64,000 bases of DNA, from contig NZ_CP023667.1 of the NCBI RefSeq assembly GCF_002443155.1, positions 434,001 to 498,000 on the forward strand, read 5' to 3'. The position numbers and the translations under genes were made by a program. Source of the DNA: Alcaligenes faecalis (GTDB lineage Bacteria; Pseudomonadota; Gammaproteobacteria; Burkholderiales; Burkholderiaceae_B). Below, piece after piece: positions 55,670 through 64,000 of this stretch (position 1 is its first letter; each line of letters opens with the position of its first letter). The notes under the pieces are model-generated. The model was not told the origin of the DNA. It saw only the letters and a list, made by a program, of their open reading frames with translations, and did not search any database.

Positions 55670-56605
55670 ATGAGCGTAACCATGATTCCCGCACGCCTGG
55701 ATTTGCATCACCTGCGCGCCTTTAAAACGGTGGCCGAACAGTTGCACTTCAAGAAGGCGGCGGAGCTGCTGCACATCACGCAACCGGGGCTGACGCGCAT
55801 CATCAAAAAGCTGGAAGACGACTTGCAGGTGGATCTGTTTGAACGCAGCACTCGCCAGGTCAGGCTCACCGCCGCAGGCTTTTTGCTGCTGCAGGAAATC
55901 GAGCAGGTTTTTGTGCATCTGGAGCGCGGTATCGAGCTGGCCCAGAAAGCCAAGTTTGGCGATATCGGACACCTGATCATTGCCTATAACGACTACGCGG
56001 TGCAGGACGTGCTGCCCAGAACGCTGGAGCACTTCAAGCAGCAGTATTCGAACATCACAACCGATTTGTTATATATGCCCACGCAGCAGCAAATCCAGGG
56101 CTTGCAGCAGGGCAGCCTGGACCTGGGCTTTGGCTTTGCCTTCTCTGATGATCCCGAGGAGCTGGGCGTGCAGTGGAAGCCGGTCTGTCATGATGACCCT
56201 ATCGTTCTTTTGCAGAGCGATCACCCTTTGGCAAAGGAAAAATCCATTCCCTTGGTGGATCTGGCCAATGAGCGTTTTGTGGTGGGCAGCAAGACGCATT
56301 GGCAGGTCTGGCGGCGCTATTTTTATTCCCTGTGCCGACATGCCGGTTTTCATCCTAATTCCGTGCAGGAAGCCAGCACCATTACCGGCATCATGAGCAT
56401 GGTGGCGGCCAATATCGGCATTGCCGTCTTGTCGCAGTCCTTGCGCAAGTACGTGCACCGTGATCTGGTGGCCATTGATCTGGACTTGTCGGGTCAGCAT
56501 CCGCAGTCCTTCATCAACATCATGTGGCAGGAAAGCAATGCCAATCCCTGTGTGCCTTTATTCATCCAGACCATCTCGTCGGAGCTGATGGCGGCCAGTG
56601 CGTAA
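55670..56605 (+). CDS. LysR-family regulator, right side of the catabolic island
   Basis: Transcription factor of 311 residues with the HTH AFKTVAEQLHFKKAAELLHITQPGLTRIIKKLEDDL (about 13-50) and the effector domain of the LysR family, similar to the CatM/BenM style with a DLGFGFAF ligand loop. Divergent from the MHS transporter, its likely target. Start at ATG 55670; ATG 55682 is also possible as neither has a strong ribosome binding site. Confidence 0.9.
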   Translation: MSVTMIPARLDLHHLRAFKTVAEQLHFKKAAELLHITQPGLTRIIKKLEDDLQVDLFERSTRQVRLTAAGFLLLQEIEQVFVHLERGIELAQKAKFGDIGHLIIAYNDYAVQDVLPRTLEHFKQQYSNITTDLLYMPTQQQIQGLQQGSLDLGFGFAFSDDPEELGVQWKPVCHDDPIVLLQSDHPLAKEKSIPLVDLANERFVVGSKTHWQVWRRYFYSLCRHAGFHPNSVQEASTITGIMSMVAANIGIAVLSQSLRKYVHRDLVAIDLDLSGQHPQSFINIMWQESNANPCVPLFIQTISSELMAASA

Positions 56606-56699
56606 GGCTTGAGTATTTCTCATGGACCCTTGATGAGCGGTCATGATGCCAGGGAGGCGGTTTTGCTACATTGCAATTTTCAAACCTCCGCCCCTAGTT

Positions 56700-57116
56700 A
56701 TGAGCACTTCCGAAATACAGTTTGGCCTTGATCATGTCATGTTGCGCGTCCTGGATCTGGAGCGATCCCTGGCGTTTTACCGCGATATTCTGGGCATGCA
56801 TGTTGTGCGTCACACGGACTATGAGTCCGGCCGCTTCACCAATGTGTTTCTCAGTTTTGATCAGGGTACGCAGTCCAGTCTGGAGCTGACCTGGAACTGG
56901 GACCAAAAAGAGTCATATGAGAAGGGCGGGGCTTTTGGTCATCTGGCCTTGATGGTCCAGGACGTGCATCAGGCCGTGCGTTATCTGGAAGAGCAGGGCG
57001 TCAGGATCAAGACGCCTCCCAAGCAGATGAATCACGGCAAGCGCACGATTGCCTTTGTGTTTGACCCGGATGAGTACCTGATTGAACTGGTGGAGCCGCT
57101 GGCCTTGCCAACCTGA
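56700..57116 (+). CDS. gloA: Lactoylglutathione lyase (glyoxalase I)
   Basis: VOC-fold metalloenzyme of 138 residues converting the methylglyoxal-glutathione hemithioacetal to S-lactoylglutathione. Metal ligands His12 (LDHVMLRV), Glu62 (SSLELT), His81 (FGHLAL) and Glu129 (LIELVEP) are intact. ATG 56700 is chosen by homology; the frame begins at 56643. Confidence 0.94.
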   Translation: MSTSEIQFGLDHVMLRVLDLERSLAFYRDILGMHVVRHTDYESGRFTNVFLSFDQGTQSSLELTWNWDQKESYEKGGAFGHLALMVQDVHQAVRYLEEQGVRIKTPPKQMNHGKRTIAFVFDPDEYLIELVEPLALPT

Positions 57117-57166
57117 TATGGGTGTCGGGTGCCGTGTGGGGTGCCCCGCTGTGATGAGCTGAATAA

Positions 57167-57211
57167 AACAAAGACCATGCACCCTTGCGGTGATGGTCTT
57201 TGTTTGTTTTT
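57167..57211. terminator. Bidirectional terminator between gloA and ubiD
   Basis: 12-bp perfect stem (57167-57178 with 57193-57204), extended by CACC / GGTG, with T-rich tail. Confidence 0.9.
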
Positions 57212-57240
57212 GACTGCGGCGGATGAAGGCGCGTTCTGGC

Positions 57241-58785
57241 TTACAGTCCCAGCGATCCCCACATATCGTCCACTTTTTTCTTGGTGGATTCATCCATCTT
57301 GATAGGTGTGCCCCATTCGCGCTGGGTTTCTCCGGGCCACTTGTTGGTGGCATCCATACCCATCTTGCCGCCCAGTCCCGAGACCGGCGAGGCAAAGTCC
57401 AGATAGTCGATAGGTGTGTTCTCGACCAGCACGGTGTCGCGTACCGGGTCCATACGGGTGGTCATGGCCCAGATCACTTCCTTCCAGTCGCGCGTGTTCA
57501 CATCCTCGTCCACCACCACGATGAATTTGGTGTACATGAACTGGCGCAAGATGCTCCAGACACCAAACATCACGCGCTTGGCATGGCCTGCGTATTGCTT
57601 GCGAATCGACACGACGGCCAGGCGATAGCTGCAGCCTTCGGGTGGCAGGTAGAAGTCCACAATTTCAGGCAATTGCTTGCGCAGCAGGGGCACAAAGACT
57701 TCGTTCAGTGCGACGCCCAGAACAGCAGGTTCATCGGGCGGTTTGCCAGTGTAGGTGCTGTGGTAAATCGGGTTGCGGCGCATGGTGATGCGCTCAACGG
57801 TAAAGACCGGGAACCAGTCCTGCTCGTTGTAGTAGCCGGTGTGATCGCCATAAGGGCCTTCCAGCGCCATTTCGTAGCTGCTGTCGGCGGGCGGCTTCAT
57901 GCCTTCGGGGACGTCGGGAGCCAGGGCATCCGGGTGATTGCTGGGCAGGATATGACCTTCCAGCACAATCTCGGCCCAGGCGGGCACGGACAAGTCGCTA
58001 CCCAGGGCTTTGGCCACTTCGGTGCGCGAGCCGCGCAGCAAACCGGCAAACTGGTATTCGGACAGGCTGTCGGGCACGGGGGTGACGGCACCCAGAATGG
58101 TTGCGGGGTCGGTGCCCAGAGCCACAGCAATTGGGAAAGGTTTGCCAGGGTTGGTCAGGGCGTGATCGCGGAAATCCAGCGCACCACCACGGTGGGACAG
58201 CCAGCGCATGATCAGCTTGTTATGGCCAATCAGCTGTTGACGGTAAATGCCCAGATTCTGACGTTTGGCATGAGGGCCTTTGGTAATCACCAAACCCCAG
58301 GTCAGCAAGGGGGCCACGTCGCCGGGCCAACACAATTGCAAGGGGATCTGGTTCAGGTCCACATCCTTGCCTTCCAGCACCACTTCCTGACACGCGGGAG
58401 AGCGGACATTCTTGGGGCTCATATCCCACAGGGCGGACTTGAGCATGGATACTTTGGACAGCGCGTCACGCATCCCGGTGGGGGCTTGCGGCTCTTTCAG
58501 ATTGGCCAGCAGTTCGCCAGTGTCGCGTAATGCCGACACATCCTGTGCACCCATGCCCCAGGCGACGCGTTGCGGCGTGCCGAACAAATTGGCCAGGACA
58601 GGCATGGCGGCTTTGGCGCCTTGATGCTGGGCGTTTTCAAACAAAAGCGCCGGTCCACCGGCACGCAGTACCCGGTCACTGATTTCAGTCATTTCCAGCG
58701 AGGTGGAAACTGGCTGCGTAATCCGCTTCAGATCGCCCTTGGCTTCCAGCTGGGCAATAAAGTCTCTCAAGTCACGGTATTTCAC
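57241..58785 (-). CDS. ubiD: 4-hydroxy-3-polyprenylbenzoate decarboxylase UbiD
   Basis: prFMN-dependent decarboxylase of the ubiquinone pathway. About 514 residues from GTG 58785 ([21 protein letters not shown]), which matches the family N-terminus; an in-frame ATG at 58851 would add 22 residues. Motifs include [29 protein letters not shown] (metal/prFMN site), [22 protein letters not shown] (catalytic Glu) and [16 protein letters not shown]. ubiX is not in the window. Divergent from the transglycosylase gene. Confidence 0.95.
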   Translation of the reverse strand: MKYRDLRDFIAQLEAKGDLKRITQPVSTSLEMTEISDRVLRAGGPALLFENAQHQGAKAAMPVLANLFGTPQRVAWGMGAQDVSALRDTGELLANLKEPQAPTGMRDALSKVSMLKSALWDMSPKNVRSPACQEVVLEGKDVDLNQIPLQLCWPGDVAPLLTWGLVITKGPHAKRQNLGIYRQQLIGHNKLIMRWLSHRGGALDFRDHALTNPGKPFPIAVALGTDPATILGAVTPVPDSLSEYQFAGLLRGSRTEVAKALGSDLSVPAWAEIVLEGHILPSNHPDALAPDVPEGMKPPADSSYEMALEGPYGDHTGYYNEQDWFPVFTVERITMRRNPIYHSTYTGKPPDEPAVLGVALNEVFVPLLRKQLPEIVDFYLPPEGCSYRLAVVSIRKQYAGHAKRVMFGVWSILRQFMYTKFIVVVDEDVNTRDWKEVIWAMTTRMDPVRDTVLVENTPIDYLDFASPVSGLGGKMGMDATNKWPGETQREWGTPIKMDESTKKKVDDMWGSLGL

Positions 58786-58881
58786 AGAAGAACGGGGCTC
58801 CGCTTGCAGATATTTTTGGTTAAGACCTTGAACAGGTTCTAAGGTTAACATCGGGCAGTTAGCAATACTAAGGATGATCCC

Positions 58882-59721
58882 ATGGGCTTCCAAGATATGG
58901 ACTATGTACTTAGTCGCTCGGCCCGCACCCTGACGTATCGCATCGGTGAGTTTGTGCACGTATGTGCCATGTACCTGGGCATTGCCGTACTGGTAACGAT
59001 CGCAGCCTGTGTGGTTGTGCCATCGATGCGCGCTCAGTTTAACCAGCTTTATACCGGTCTCGTGCAAACCCTGCGCCCCGAGGCGGTGAAATACGATGCG
59101 TACAGCCAGGCGGTCTGGCCTGCGGATAAAACCCAGCCAGCCCTGTCGGAAGATGGCGAGGACTTGAGTCAGACGGAACAGCAGCAAGCGGTTTCCACGT
59201 ACCAGGGTTTCATGAAGAATCTGCGTGCTTCGGTAACCGGGCAACCCATTGCGGGCGTCACGGCGGCTCAGCAGCAGGCCTTGCGCAGCTATTTGGCGCG
59301 CAAGTACAAGATTGCCTATTCGGTGGCGGGGGCCTTGATCCACACCGCTTTTATTGTGGGCAAGGAAAAGAACCTGGATCCGCAGCTGATTCTGGCGGTG
59401 ATCGCCATTGAATCACGCTACAACCCCTATGCAGAAAGCCATGTGGGTGCGCAAGGCCTGATGCAGGTGATGACCAAAGTCCATAAAGAGAAGTTCGATA
59501 TCTATATGGAAGGCACGCTGGCGGTGTTGAGTCCGGAGGCGAATATCCGCGTGGGCGGGCAGATTCTGTCCGACTGTATCCGTCGCCGTGGTTCGATTGA
59601 AGGTGGCTTGGCCTGTTATGTCGGGGCGACTGGGCCTAGCGATGGCGGCTATGGCGCGAAGGTGCTGGCTGAACGTCGCCGTATTGCCTTGGCCTCGGGT
59701 ATCCCGATCCGGGCACGCTAA
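58882..59721 (+). CDS. Membrane-anchored lytic transglycosylase (SLT domain)
   Basis: Peptidoglycan lyase of 279 residues. One N-terminal helix (about 27-47) anchors it in the inner membrane, so no cleaved signal is expected. The SLT domain (about 155-270) has catalytic Glu177 in [12 protein letters not shown], followed by GAQGLMQVM and GLACYVGA. Probable role in wall turnover. Confidence 0.9.
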   Translation: MGFQDMDYVLSRSARTLTYRIGEFVHVCAMYLGIAVLVTIAACVVVPSMRAQFNQLYTGLVQTLRPEAVKYDAYSQAVWPADKTQPALSEDGEDLSQTEQQQAVSTYQGFMKNLRASVTGQPIAGVTAAQQQALRSYLARKYKIAYSVAGALIHTAFIVGKEKNLDPQLILAVIAIESRYNPYAESHVGAQGLMQVMTKVHKEKFDIYMEGTLAVLSPEANIRVGGQILSDCIRRRGSIEGGLACYVGATGPSDGGYGAKVLAERRRIALASGIPIRAR

Positions 59722-59743
59722 GTAGTCTGAATAGCAAAAGAAA

Positions 59744-59761
59744 TCGGGCCTTGCGGCCCGA
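59744..59761. terminator. Hairpin between convergent genes, weak terminator
   Basis: TCGGGCC-TTGC-GGCCCGA perfect stem-loop between the transglycosylase and aminotransferase genes. Only short A/T flanks, so termination may be inefficient. Confidence 0.5.
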
Positions 59762-59815
59762 AATACGTTAATGGAAGTGGGCAGCAAGGCCCGGCAGACT
59801 GAAAAGATGCGGGGC

Positions 59816-60976
59816 TTAGCGGCCCAGAAATTGCCCCAGACGGCTGATCGCTTCTTGCAGGCGATCCATGCCGGTCGCGTAGGACAGGCGCAAGGTATAG
59901 GGTGCATGGGCCGTACCAAAGTCCCGGCCCGGCACAGCCGCCACACCCGCCTCGTGCAGAAGTTGCTGCGAGAAGGCATCGCTGTCCTGGCTGTATTCGC
60001 GAATATCCGTATAAATATAGAAAGCGCCATCCGGGCGTACCGGTACGCGCAAGCCCAGACGCTCCAGCTCGGGCAGCAGATAATCACGACGCTGCTTGAA
60101 AGCCAGGCGGCGCTCTTCATAAATCGCCATGGTTTCAGGCTCGAAGCAGGCCAGAGCGGCATGTTGCGCCAAAGAGGGCGCGCAGATCGCCAGACTGGCG
60201 GCCATGCGCTCGCACGCCTCGCTCATCCAGGTGGGCAGAATCAGCCAGCCCAGACGCCAGCCTGTCATGTGGAAGTACTTGGAAAAGCTATTGATAACAA
60301 TAATGTCCTGATCCAGGGTCAAGGCGCTCAGTGGTGCTTCTTCGTAAAACAGACCCAGATAAATCTCGTCCATGATGATGAAGCCATCGCGGGCGCGCAC
60401 TTCCTTGATCAGTTCTTGCAGAGCAGGGCGGGAAATTGTCGCGCCAGTGGGATTGTTGGGCGAAGCAATCAGAACGCCGCGGGTCTTGGGACCCCAGTGC
60501 TCGCGAATGTGCTGGGCGCTTAGCTGAAAGCGTTCCTCTGCCGAGGCGGGGATCAGGCGGGCTGTTCCACCGGCAGCCATGATGAAGTTCTGGTTGGCCG
60601 GGTAGGACGGATCGGGCATCAGCACTTCGTCGCCGGGATTGATCAGGGCCAGCGTAGCCAAAGACAGGGCACCGGAGGCACCCGCCGTGACCACAATACG
60701 CGAGGGGTCGACACGGGCCTGGAACTGCTGCTCGTAATACAGGGCGATGCGTTCACGCAAAGCTGTCAGACCGGCAGGGGCGGTGTATTGGCTTAAGCCT
60801 TGATTGCTGGCCTGATGCAGTGCATCGACCACGGCTTGAGGGGCGGTAAAGTCCGGCTCGCCTATGCCCAGGCTGATAATGTCGCGGCCAGTGGCCTTTA
60901 AGGCATTGGCCTGTTTGAAGAGTTCAACAGCATGAAAAGGAAGAACGTGTTCGGTACGACTGGCGAGGCGGGACAT
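59816..60976 (-). CDS. Class I/II PLP-dependent aminotransferase
   Basis: Fold-type I aminotransferase of 386 residues. PLP lysine is Lys233 in NSFSKYFHMTGWRLGW; SPNNPTGATI and MDEIYLGLFY are the other cofactor-site motifs. Belongs to the aspartate aminotransferase group but the exact amino donor is unclear. Monocistronic on the minus strand. Confidence 0.9.
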   Translation of the reverse strand: MSRLASRTEHVLPFHAVELFKQANALKATGRDIISLGIGEPDFTAPQAVVDALHQASNQGLSQYTAPAGLTALRERIALYYEQQFQARVDPSRIVVTAGASGALSLATLALINPGDEVLMPDPSYPANQNFIMAAGGTARLIPASAEERFQLSAQHIREHWGPKTRGVLIASPNNPTGATISRPALQELIKEVRARDGFIIMDEIYLGLFYEEAPLSALTLDQDIIVINSFSKYFHMTGWRLGWLILPTWMSEACERMAASLAICAPSLAQHAALACFEPETMAIYEERRLAFKQRRDYLLPELERLGLRVPVRPDGAFYIYTDIREYSQDSDAFSQQLLHEAGVAAVPGRDFGTAHAPYTLRLSYATGMDRLQEAISRLGQFLGR

Positions 60977-61118
60977 ACGGCAAATCTCGGGTAAAAAGTG
61001 TATTGTAGGACCTTGCTCAAAAGGGCGTCAGGTGGCTGTGGCATGTGCGTGTGCCCTGTAGGGGTGCAAACCGGCGGGCCAGTGAGACTCAAGTTTAGGT
61101 TTGTTGCAGGAAAAGTCT

Positions 61119-62018
61119 ATGGTTTCTTCGTCGCGGCGTGCATTTTTGATGGGGCGTCGTCCTCCCCAAACAGCGTGGCAGACATTTTGTTCGCGCTTGA
61201 AAGCCCGAGTTCAGGGCGAGTGGTCCGAACTTAACGCTGAGCCGCATCACGAGCAGGCCCGTCTGGAGCCCGCTTCCAGCGCAGACGTGCATATGGTGTT
61301 GACGCTGGCCGCCGAGTACGGTGTGACGGTGTGTCTGGAAGGTGTGCCGCAGGCCAGTGAAGCCGATGGCCCCATGATTGTCCTGGCCCCAGGCCGGCAG
61401 ATGGCCCGCTGTGATCGTCTGGAACCGAACTCCAATCGCTGGTTTGTGCAGCCTGGCTGTCTGCTGGGCGAGATGGAAGCCAAAGGTTTTCAAGGTCTGG
61501 CCAATGCTCCGGCTGGCATGACCGTCGCTGCCTGGCTGGCCGACCGGCGTCAGCATGACTGGCCTAGCGGTCGCACCGCCTTGTCGGGCGTGTTGCACTG
61601 CTCGGTCATTCTGGCGGACAACACGCAAGCGGCCTTGGGCCCCTTTGGACAGGAAAACCGCAATCCGCTGGATAGCCTGCGCATGCAGCAGTTGATTCCT
61701 GCCTTGTTCCAGTTGATGGGCGAATCGGAAACCCAGGCCCTGCGACAAGAGCAATGGCCCTGCCGCTATCGTCTGGATGCGCTGGAGCCGGTTGAAGGCG
61801 AGGGTATCAATCTGGCGCATTTGATGCTGGGCCACGGCGGTGATCTGGCCTGGGTGGAGTGGCTGGTGCTGGATGATGCCGTTTTAAGCGGCTCGGACCC
61901 GCAAGATTGGTCCTGGCCGAATCAGGAGCAGTCCTGGCAGGCTCAGGATGTGGATAGCCGCATCAAAGCCCTGTTTGATCCTGCGGACCGATTCTCCTAT
62001 CCGGGCCAGGCGCTCTAA
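61119..62018 (+). CDS. FAD-oxidase-like protein, possibly without full FAD domain
   Basis: Protein of 299 residues. Residues ~45-140 (EPASSADVHMVLTLAAEYGVTVCLEG, IVLAPGRQMARCDRLE, FVQPGCLLGEME) resemble the PCMH-type FAD domain of GlcD-like oxidases, but the usual GGGT/ IGG loops and the C-terminal oxidase domain are not evident. The N-terminus SSRRAFLMG is twin-arginine-like. ATG 61119 is preferred to TTG 61101. Function is unknown. Confidence 0.6.
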   Translation: MVSSSRRAFLMGRRPPQTAWQTFCSRLKARVQGEWSELNAEPHHEQARLEPASSADVHMVLTLAAEYGVTVCLEGVPQASEADGPMIVLAPGRQMARCDRLEPNSNRWFVQPGCLLGEMEAKGFQGLANAPAGMTVAAWLADRRQHDWPSGRTALSGVLHCSVILADNTQAALGPFGQENRNPLDSLRMQQLIPALFQLMGESETQALRQEQWPCRYRLDALEPVEGEGINLAHLMLGHGGDLAWVEWLVLDDAVLSGSDPQDWSWPNQEQSWQAQDVDSRIKALFDPADRFSYPGQAL

Positions 62019-62234
62019 GTTTGTCCTGGCCTGTGCTTGACCCATGTTGTAACTCAAGGGCTAGAATGGTCCTTGCTTTGGCCTTGAGGGCCAGGCAAGG
62101 TGACCGGGGTTTCGGAGACAAGAACAGCATTCAGCGTATCAAGCCACGCGCTTGTTTGAATTCACGCTGACAGGCAATGGAAGCGCTCTGGCGATCCCGG
62201 TCCGTTTTAAATGGATTTTTGGGTGGGTATAAGC

Positions 62235-64000
62235 ATGGACGCCAATTTTCGGAAAGCAGCCCTGGAATATCACGAGCAGGGCAGGCCCGGAAAGTTATCG
62301 GTCACGCCGACCAAGCAACTCTCCAACCAGCGGGATCTGGCGCTGGCGTATTCGCCCGGGGTTGCGGCTGCTTGCGAGGAAATCGTCAATGATCCGCAAA
62401 ATGCCTTTCGCTATACCGGCCGGGGCAATCTGGTTGGGGTAATTTCCAACGGCACCGCGGTGCTGGGCCTGGGCAATATTGGCGCGCTGGCCTCCAAGCC
62501 GGTCATGGAAGGCAAGGCCGTGCTGTTCAAGAGCTTTGCAGGTCTGGATGTCTTTGATATCGAGATCAATGAAACCGACCCAGACAAGCTGGTGGATATT
62601 ATTGCTGGTCTGGAGCCGACCTTTGGCGGCATCAATCTGGAAGACATCAAAGCGCCCGAGTGTTTCGAGGTGGAGCGCAAGCTGCGCCAGCGCATGAGCA
62701 TTCCTGTTTTCCACGACGACCAGCATGGCACCGCGATTTGTGTGACGGCCGCCTTTCTGAATGGCCTGAGCGTGGTGGAAAAAGACATCAAGCAGGTCAA
62801 AGTGGTGACTTCCGGGGCCGGTGCTGCCGCGCTGGCTTGCCTGGACCTGATGATTGATATGGGCCTGCCGCTGGAAAATATCTGGGTTACCGATATTGAT
62901 GGCGTGCTGTACGAGGGTCGCCCCGGTAATCCTGTGCCTGAACTGGCTCGTTTTGCCAAACAGACCGACGCCCGTACCTTGAGTGACGTGATTGATGGGG
63001 CCGATGTGTTTCTGGGCTTGTCCGCCGGTGGCGTGCTCAAGCCCGAGATGCTCAAGAACATGGCTCCCCGGCCCCTGATTCTGGCCTTGGCCAATCCAAA
63101 TCCCGAGATCCTGCCTGAAGATGCCCACGCCGTGCGTGACGATGTGGTCATGGCGACCGGCCGTTCGGATTACCCGAACCAGGTCAATAATGTGCTGTGC
63201 TTCCCTTATATCTTCCGTGGCGCGCTGGACGTGGGAGCCACCACGATTACGCGCGGTATGGAGAAAGCCGCTGTGCTGGCCATTTGTCAGCTGGCGCGTG
63301 AGGAGCAGGATGAAGGCGTAGCCGCCGCTTATGGCCTGGAAGAAGTGTCTTTCGGTCCGTCCTTCTTTATTCCCCGCCCCTTTGATTCGCGTCTGATTGT
63401 GCGTATCGCCCCTGCGGTTGCCAAAGCGGCCATGGAAGAGGGCGTGGCGACCCGTCCGATTGCGGATCTGAACAGCTACATCTATCAGCTGCGCCAGTTC
63501 GTCTACAAGTCCGGCTCCTTCATGAAGCCGATTTACTCGCTGGCCCGTGGCCTGGTGCAAGACGGTGCCAAGTCGCGCGTGGTGTTCAGCGAAGGCGAGG
63601 ACGAGCGCGTCCTGCGTGCGGTACAAATTATTGTGGACGAAGGTCTGGCCAGCCCAATTCTGGTGGGGCGTCCTGCTGTTCTGCAGCAGCGTATTGAACG
63701 CTATGGCCTGCGTCTGCGCTTGGGCATTGATGTGGAAGTGACCAACCCCGAGCAGGATGATCGTTTCCACCGTTACTGGACCAGCTACTGGGAAATCATG
63801 TCGCGTCGCGGTATCAGCAAAGAGATGGCGCGTGTGGAAATGCGCCGTCGCCCAACCTTGATCGGCGCCATGATGCTGCATCTGGGTGATGCCGATGGCA
63901 TGATCTGCGGCACCGTGGGGCGCTACGAGAACCATCTGGAACTGGTGGATCAGGTGATTGGCAAAGCTCCGGGCGTGGAGACTTATGCGGCCATGAATAT
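62235..64000 (+). CDS. maeB: NADP-dependent malic enzyme MaeB (partial, C-terminus missing)
   Basis: Oxidative decarboxylation of malate to pyruvate. About 588 residues are in the window and the frame is open at the edge; full-length relatives have about 760. Malic domain: LALAYSPGVAAACEEI, VISNGTAVLGLGNIGALASKPVMEGK and VFHDDQHGTAICV; NADP loop in VTSSGAGAAALACLD-like sequence; from about residue 430 a phosphotransacetylase-like domain (RVVFSEGEDERVLRA). ATG 62235. The 216-bp gap before it has an imperfect hairpin near 62133-62172 and no gene. Confidence 0.95.
   Translation, partial: MDANFRKAALEYHEQGRPGKLSVTPTKQLSNQRDLALAYSPGVAAACEEIVNDPQNAFRYTGRGNLVGVISNGTAVLGLGNIGALASKPVMEGKAVLFKSFAGLDVFDIEINETDPDKLVDIIAGLEPTFGGINLEDIKAPECFEVERKLRQRMSIPVFHDDQHGTAICVTAAFLNGLSVVEKDIKQVKVVTSGAGAAALACLDLMIDMGLPLENIWVTDIDGVLYEGRPGNPVPELARFAKQTDARTLSDVIDGADVFLGLSAGGVLKPEMLKNMAPRPLILALANPNPEILPEDAHAVRDDVVMATGRSDYPNQVNNVLCFPYIFRGALDVGATTITRGMEKAAVLAICQLAREEQDEGVAAAYGLEEVSFGPSFFIPRPFDSRLIVRIAPAVAKAAMEEGVATRPIADLNSYIYQLRQFVYKSGSFMKPIYSLARGLVQDGAKSRVVFSEGEDERVLRAVQIIVDEGLASPILVGRPAVLQQRIERYGLRLRLGIDVEVTNPEQDDRFHRYWTSYWEIMSRRGISKEMARVEMRRRPTLIGAMMLHLGDADGMICGTVGRYENHLELVDQVIGKAPGVETYAAMN

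Noticed and set aside
62295..63935. 546-codon open frame on the minus strand
   Set aside because: It is the antisense of maeB; composition is His/Gln-rich and lacks any family motif.

Overview
The window reads as chromosomal DNA of a betaproteobacterium of the family Alcaligenaceae, most like Alcaligenes. This is inferred from gene content and order (mo-cofactor operon, DctSR-DctPQM, queA-tgt-yajC-secDF, miaB-phoH-ybeY-corC-lnt) and a moderately high GC; no rRNA or other taxonomic marker is present. There is no integrase, transposase, prophage or CRISPR array.

Layout. 1-2651 (minus): molybdenum cofactor genes moaC-moaD-moaE-moaB-moeA, with moeA cut by the window edge. 2732-8509: a C4-dicarboxylate TRAP uptake unit, the DctS/DctR two-component pair divergent from dctP-dctQ-dctM. 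8878-14217: peroxiredoxin, an MFS carrier with a long acidic tail, an orphan BMP-type binding protein, and bioB coupled to an EamA carrier. 14506-20313: a hot-dog thioesterase, a DUF3293 protein and a TetR-controlled RND efflux pair.

20319-23732 is the most distinctive region: a His-Xaa-Ser (Hxs) modified-peptide system with two radical SAM maturases (HxsB, HxsC), the exported substrate HxsA (six consecutive His-Xaa-Ser triplets plus a peptidoglycan-binding domain) and an HxsD-like reading frame of doubtful integrity. The genes overlap by a few bases, parts are visibly AT-richer than the neighbours, and the operon sits between the tetR promoter and a tandemly duplicated tRNA-Ala/Glu/Asp cassette (23912-24589).

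25081-33538: a PAS-GGDEF-EAL c-di-GMP protein, then a minus-strand housekeeping operon miaB-phoH-ybeY-corC-lnt. 33765-34788: a ribbon-helix-helix protein translationally coupled to a second-type methionine aminopeptidase, behind a near-perfect palindromic operator. 35017-35296 is a gene-free 280-bp fold-back element that can form one giant hairpin. 35384-45478: secF-secD-yajC-tgt-queA (minus), then dacB, upp, a secreted protein and the elaB/yqjD-yqjE-yqjK-like stress cluster (plus).

45637-57116 is a catabolic island flanked by two LysR regulators: a Rieske oxygenase, its flavin/2Fe-2S reductase, an NAD-dependent epimerase/dehydratase, an unrecognised 204-residue protein, a DUF1116 (AllG/YlbE-like) protein and an amidase, all in one tight plus-strand operon, with a divergent MHS-type transporter nearby. 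I infer oxidation or N-dealkylation of a nitrogenous compound followed by carbamoyl/amide processing; the substrate is unknown. 57241-64000: ubiD, a membrane-anchored lytic transglycosylase, an aminotransferase, a FAD-oxidase-like protein and the start of maeB (cut by the window edge).
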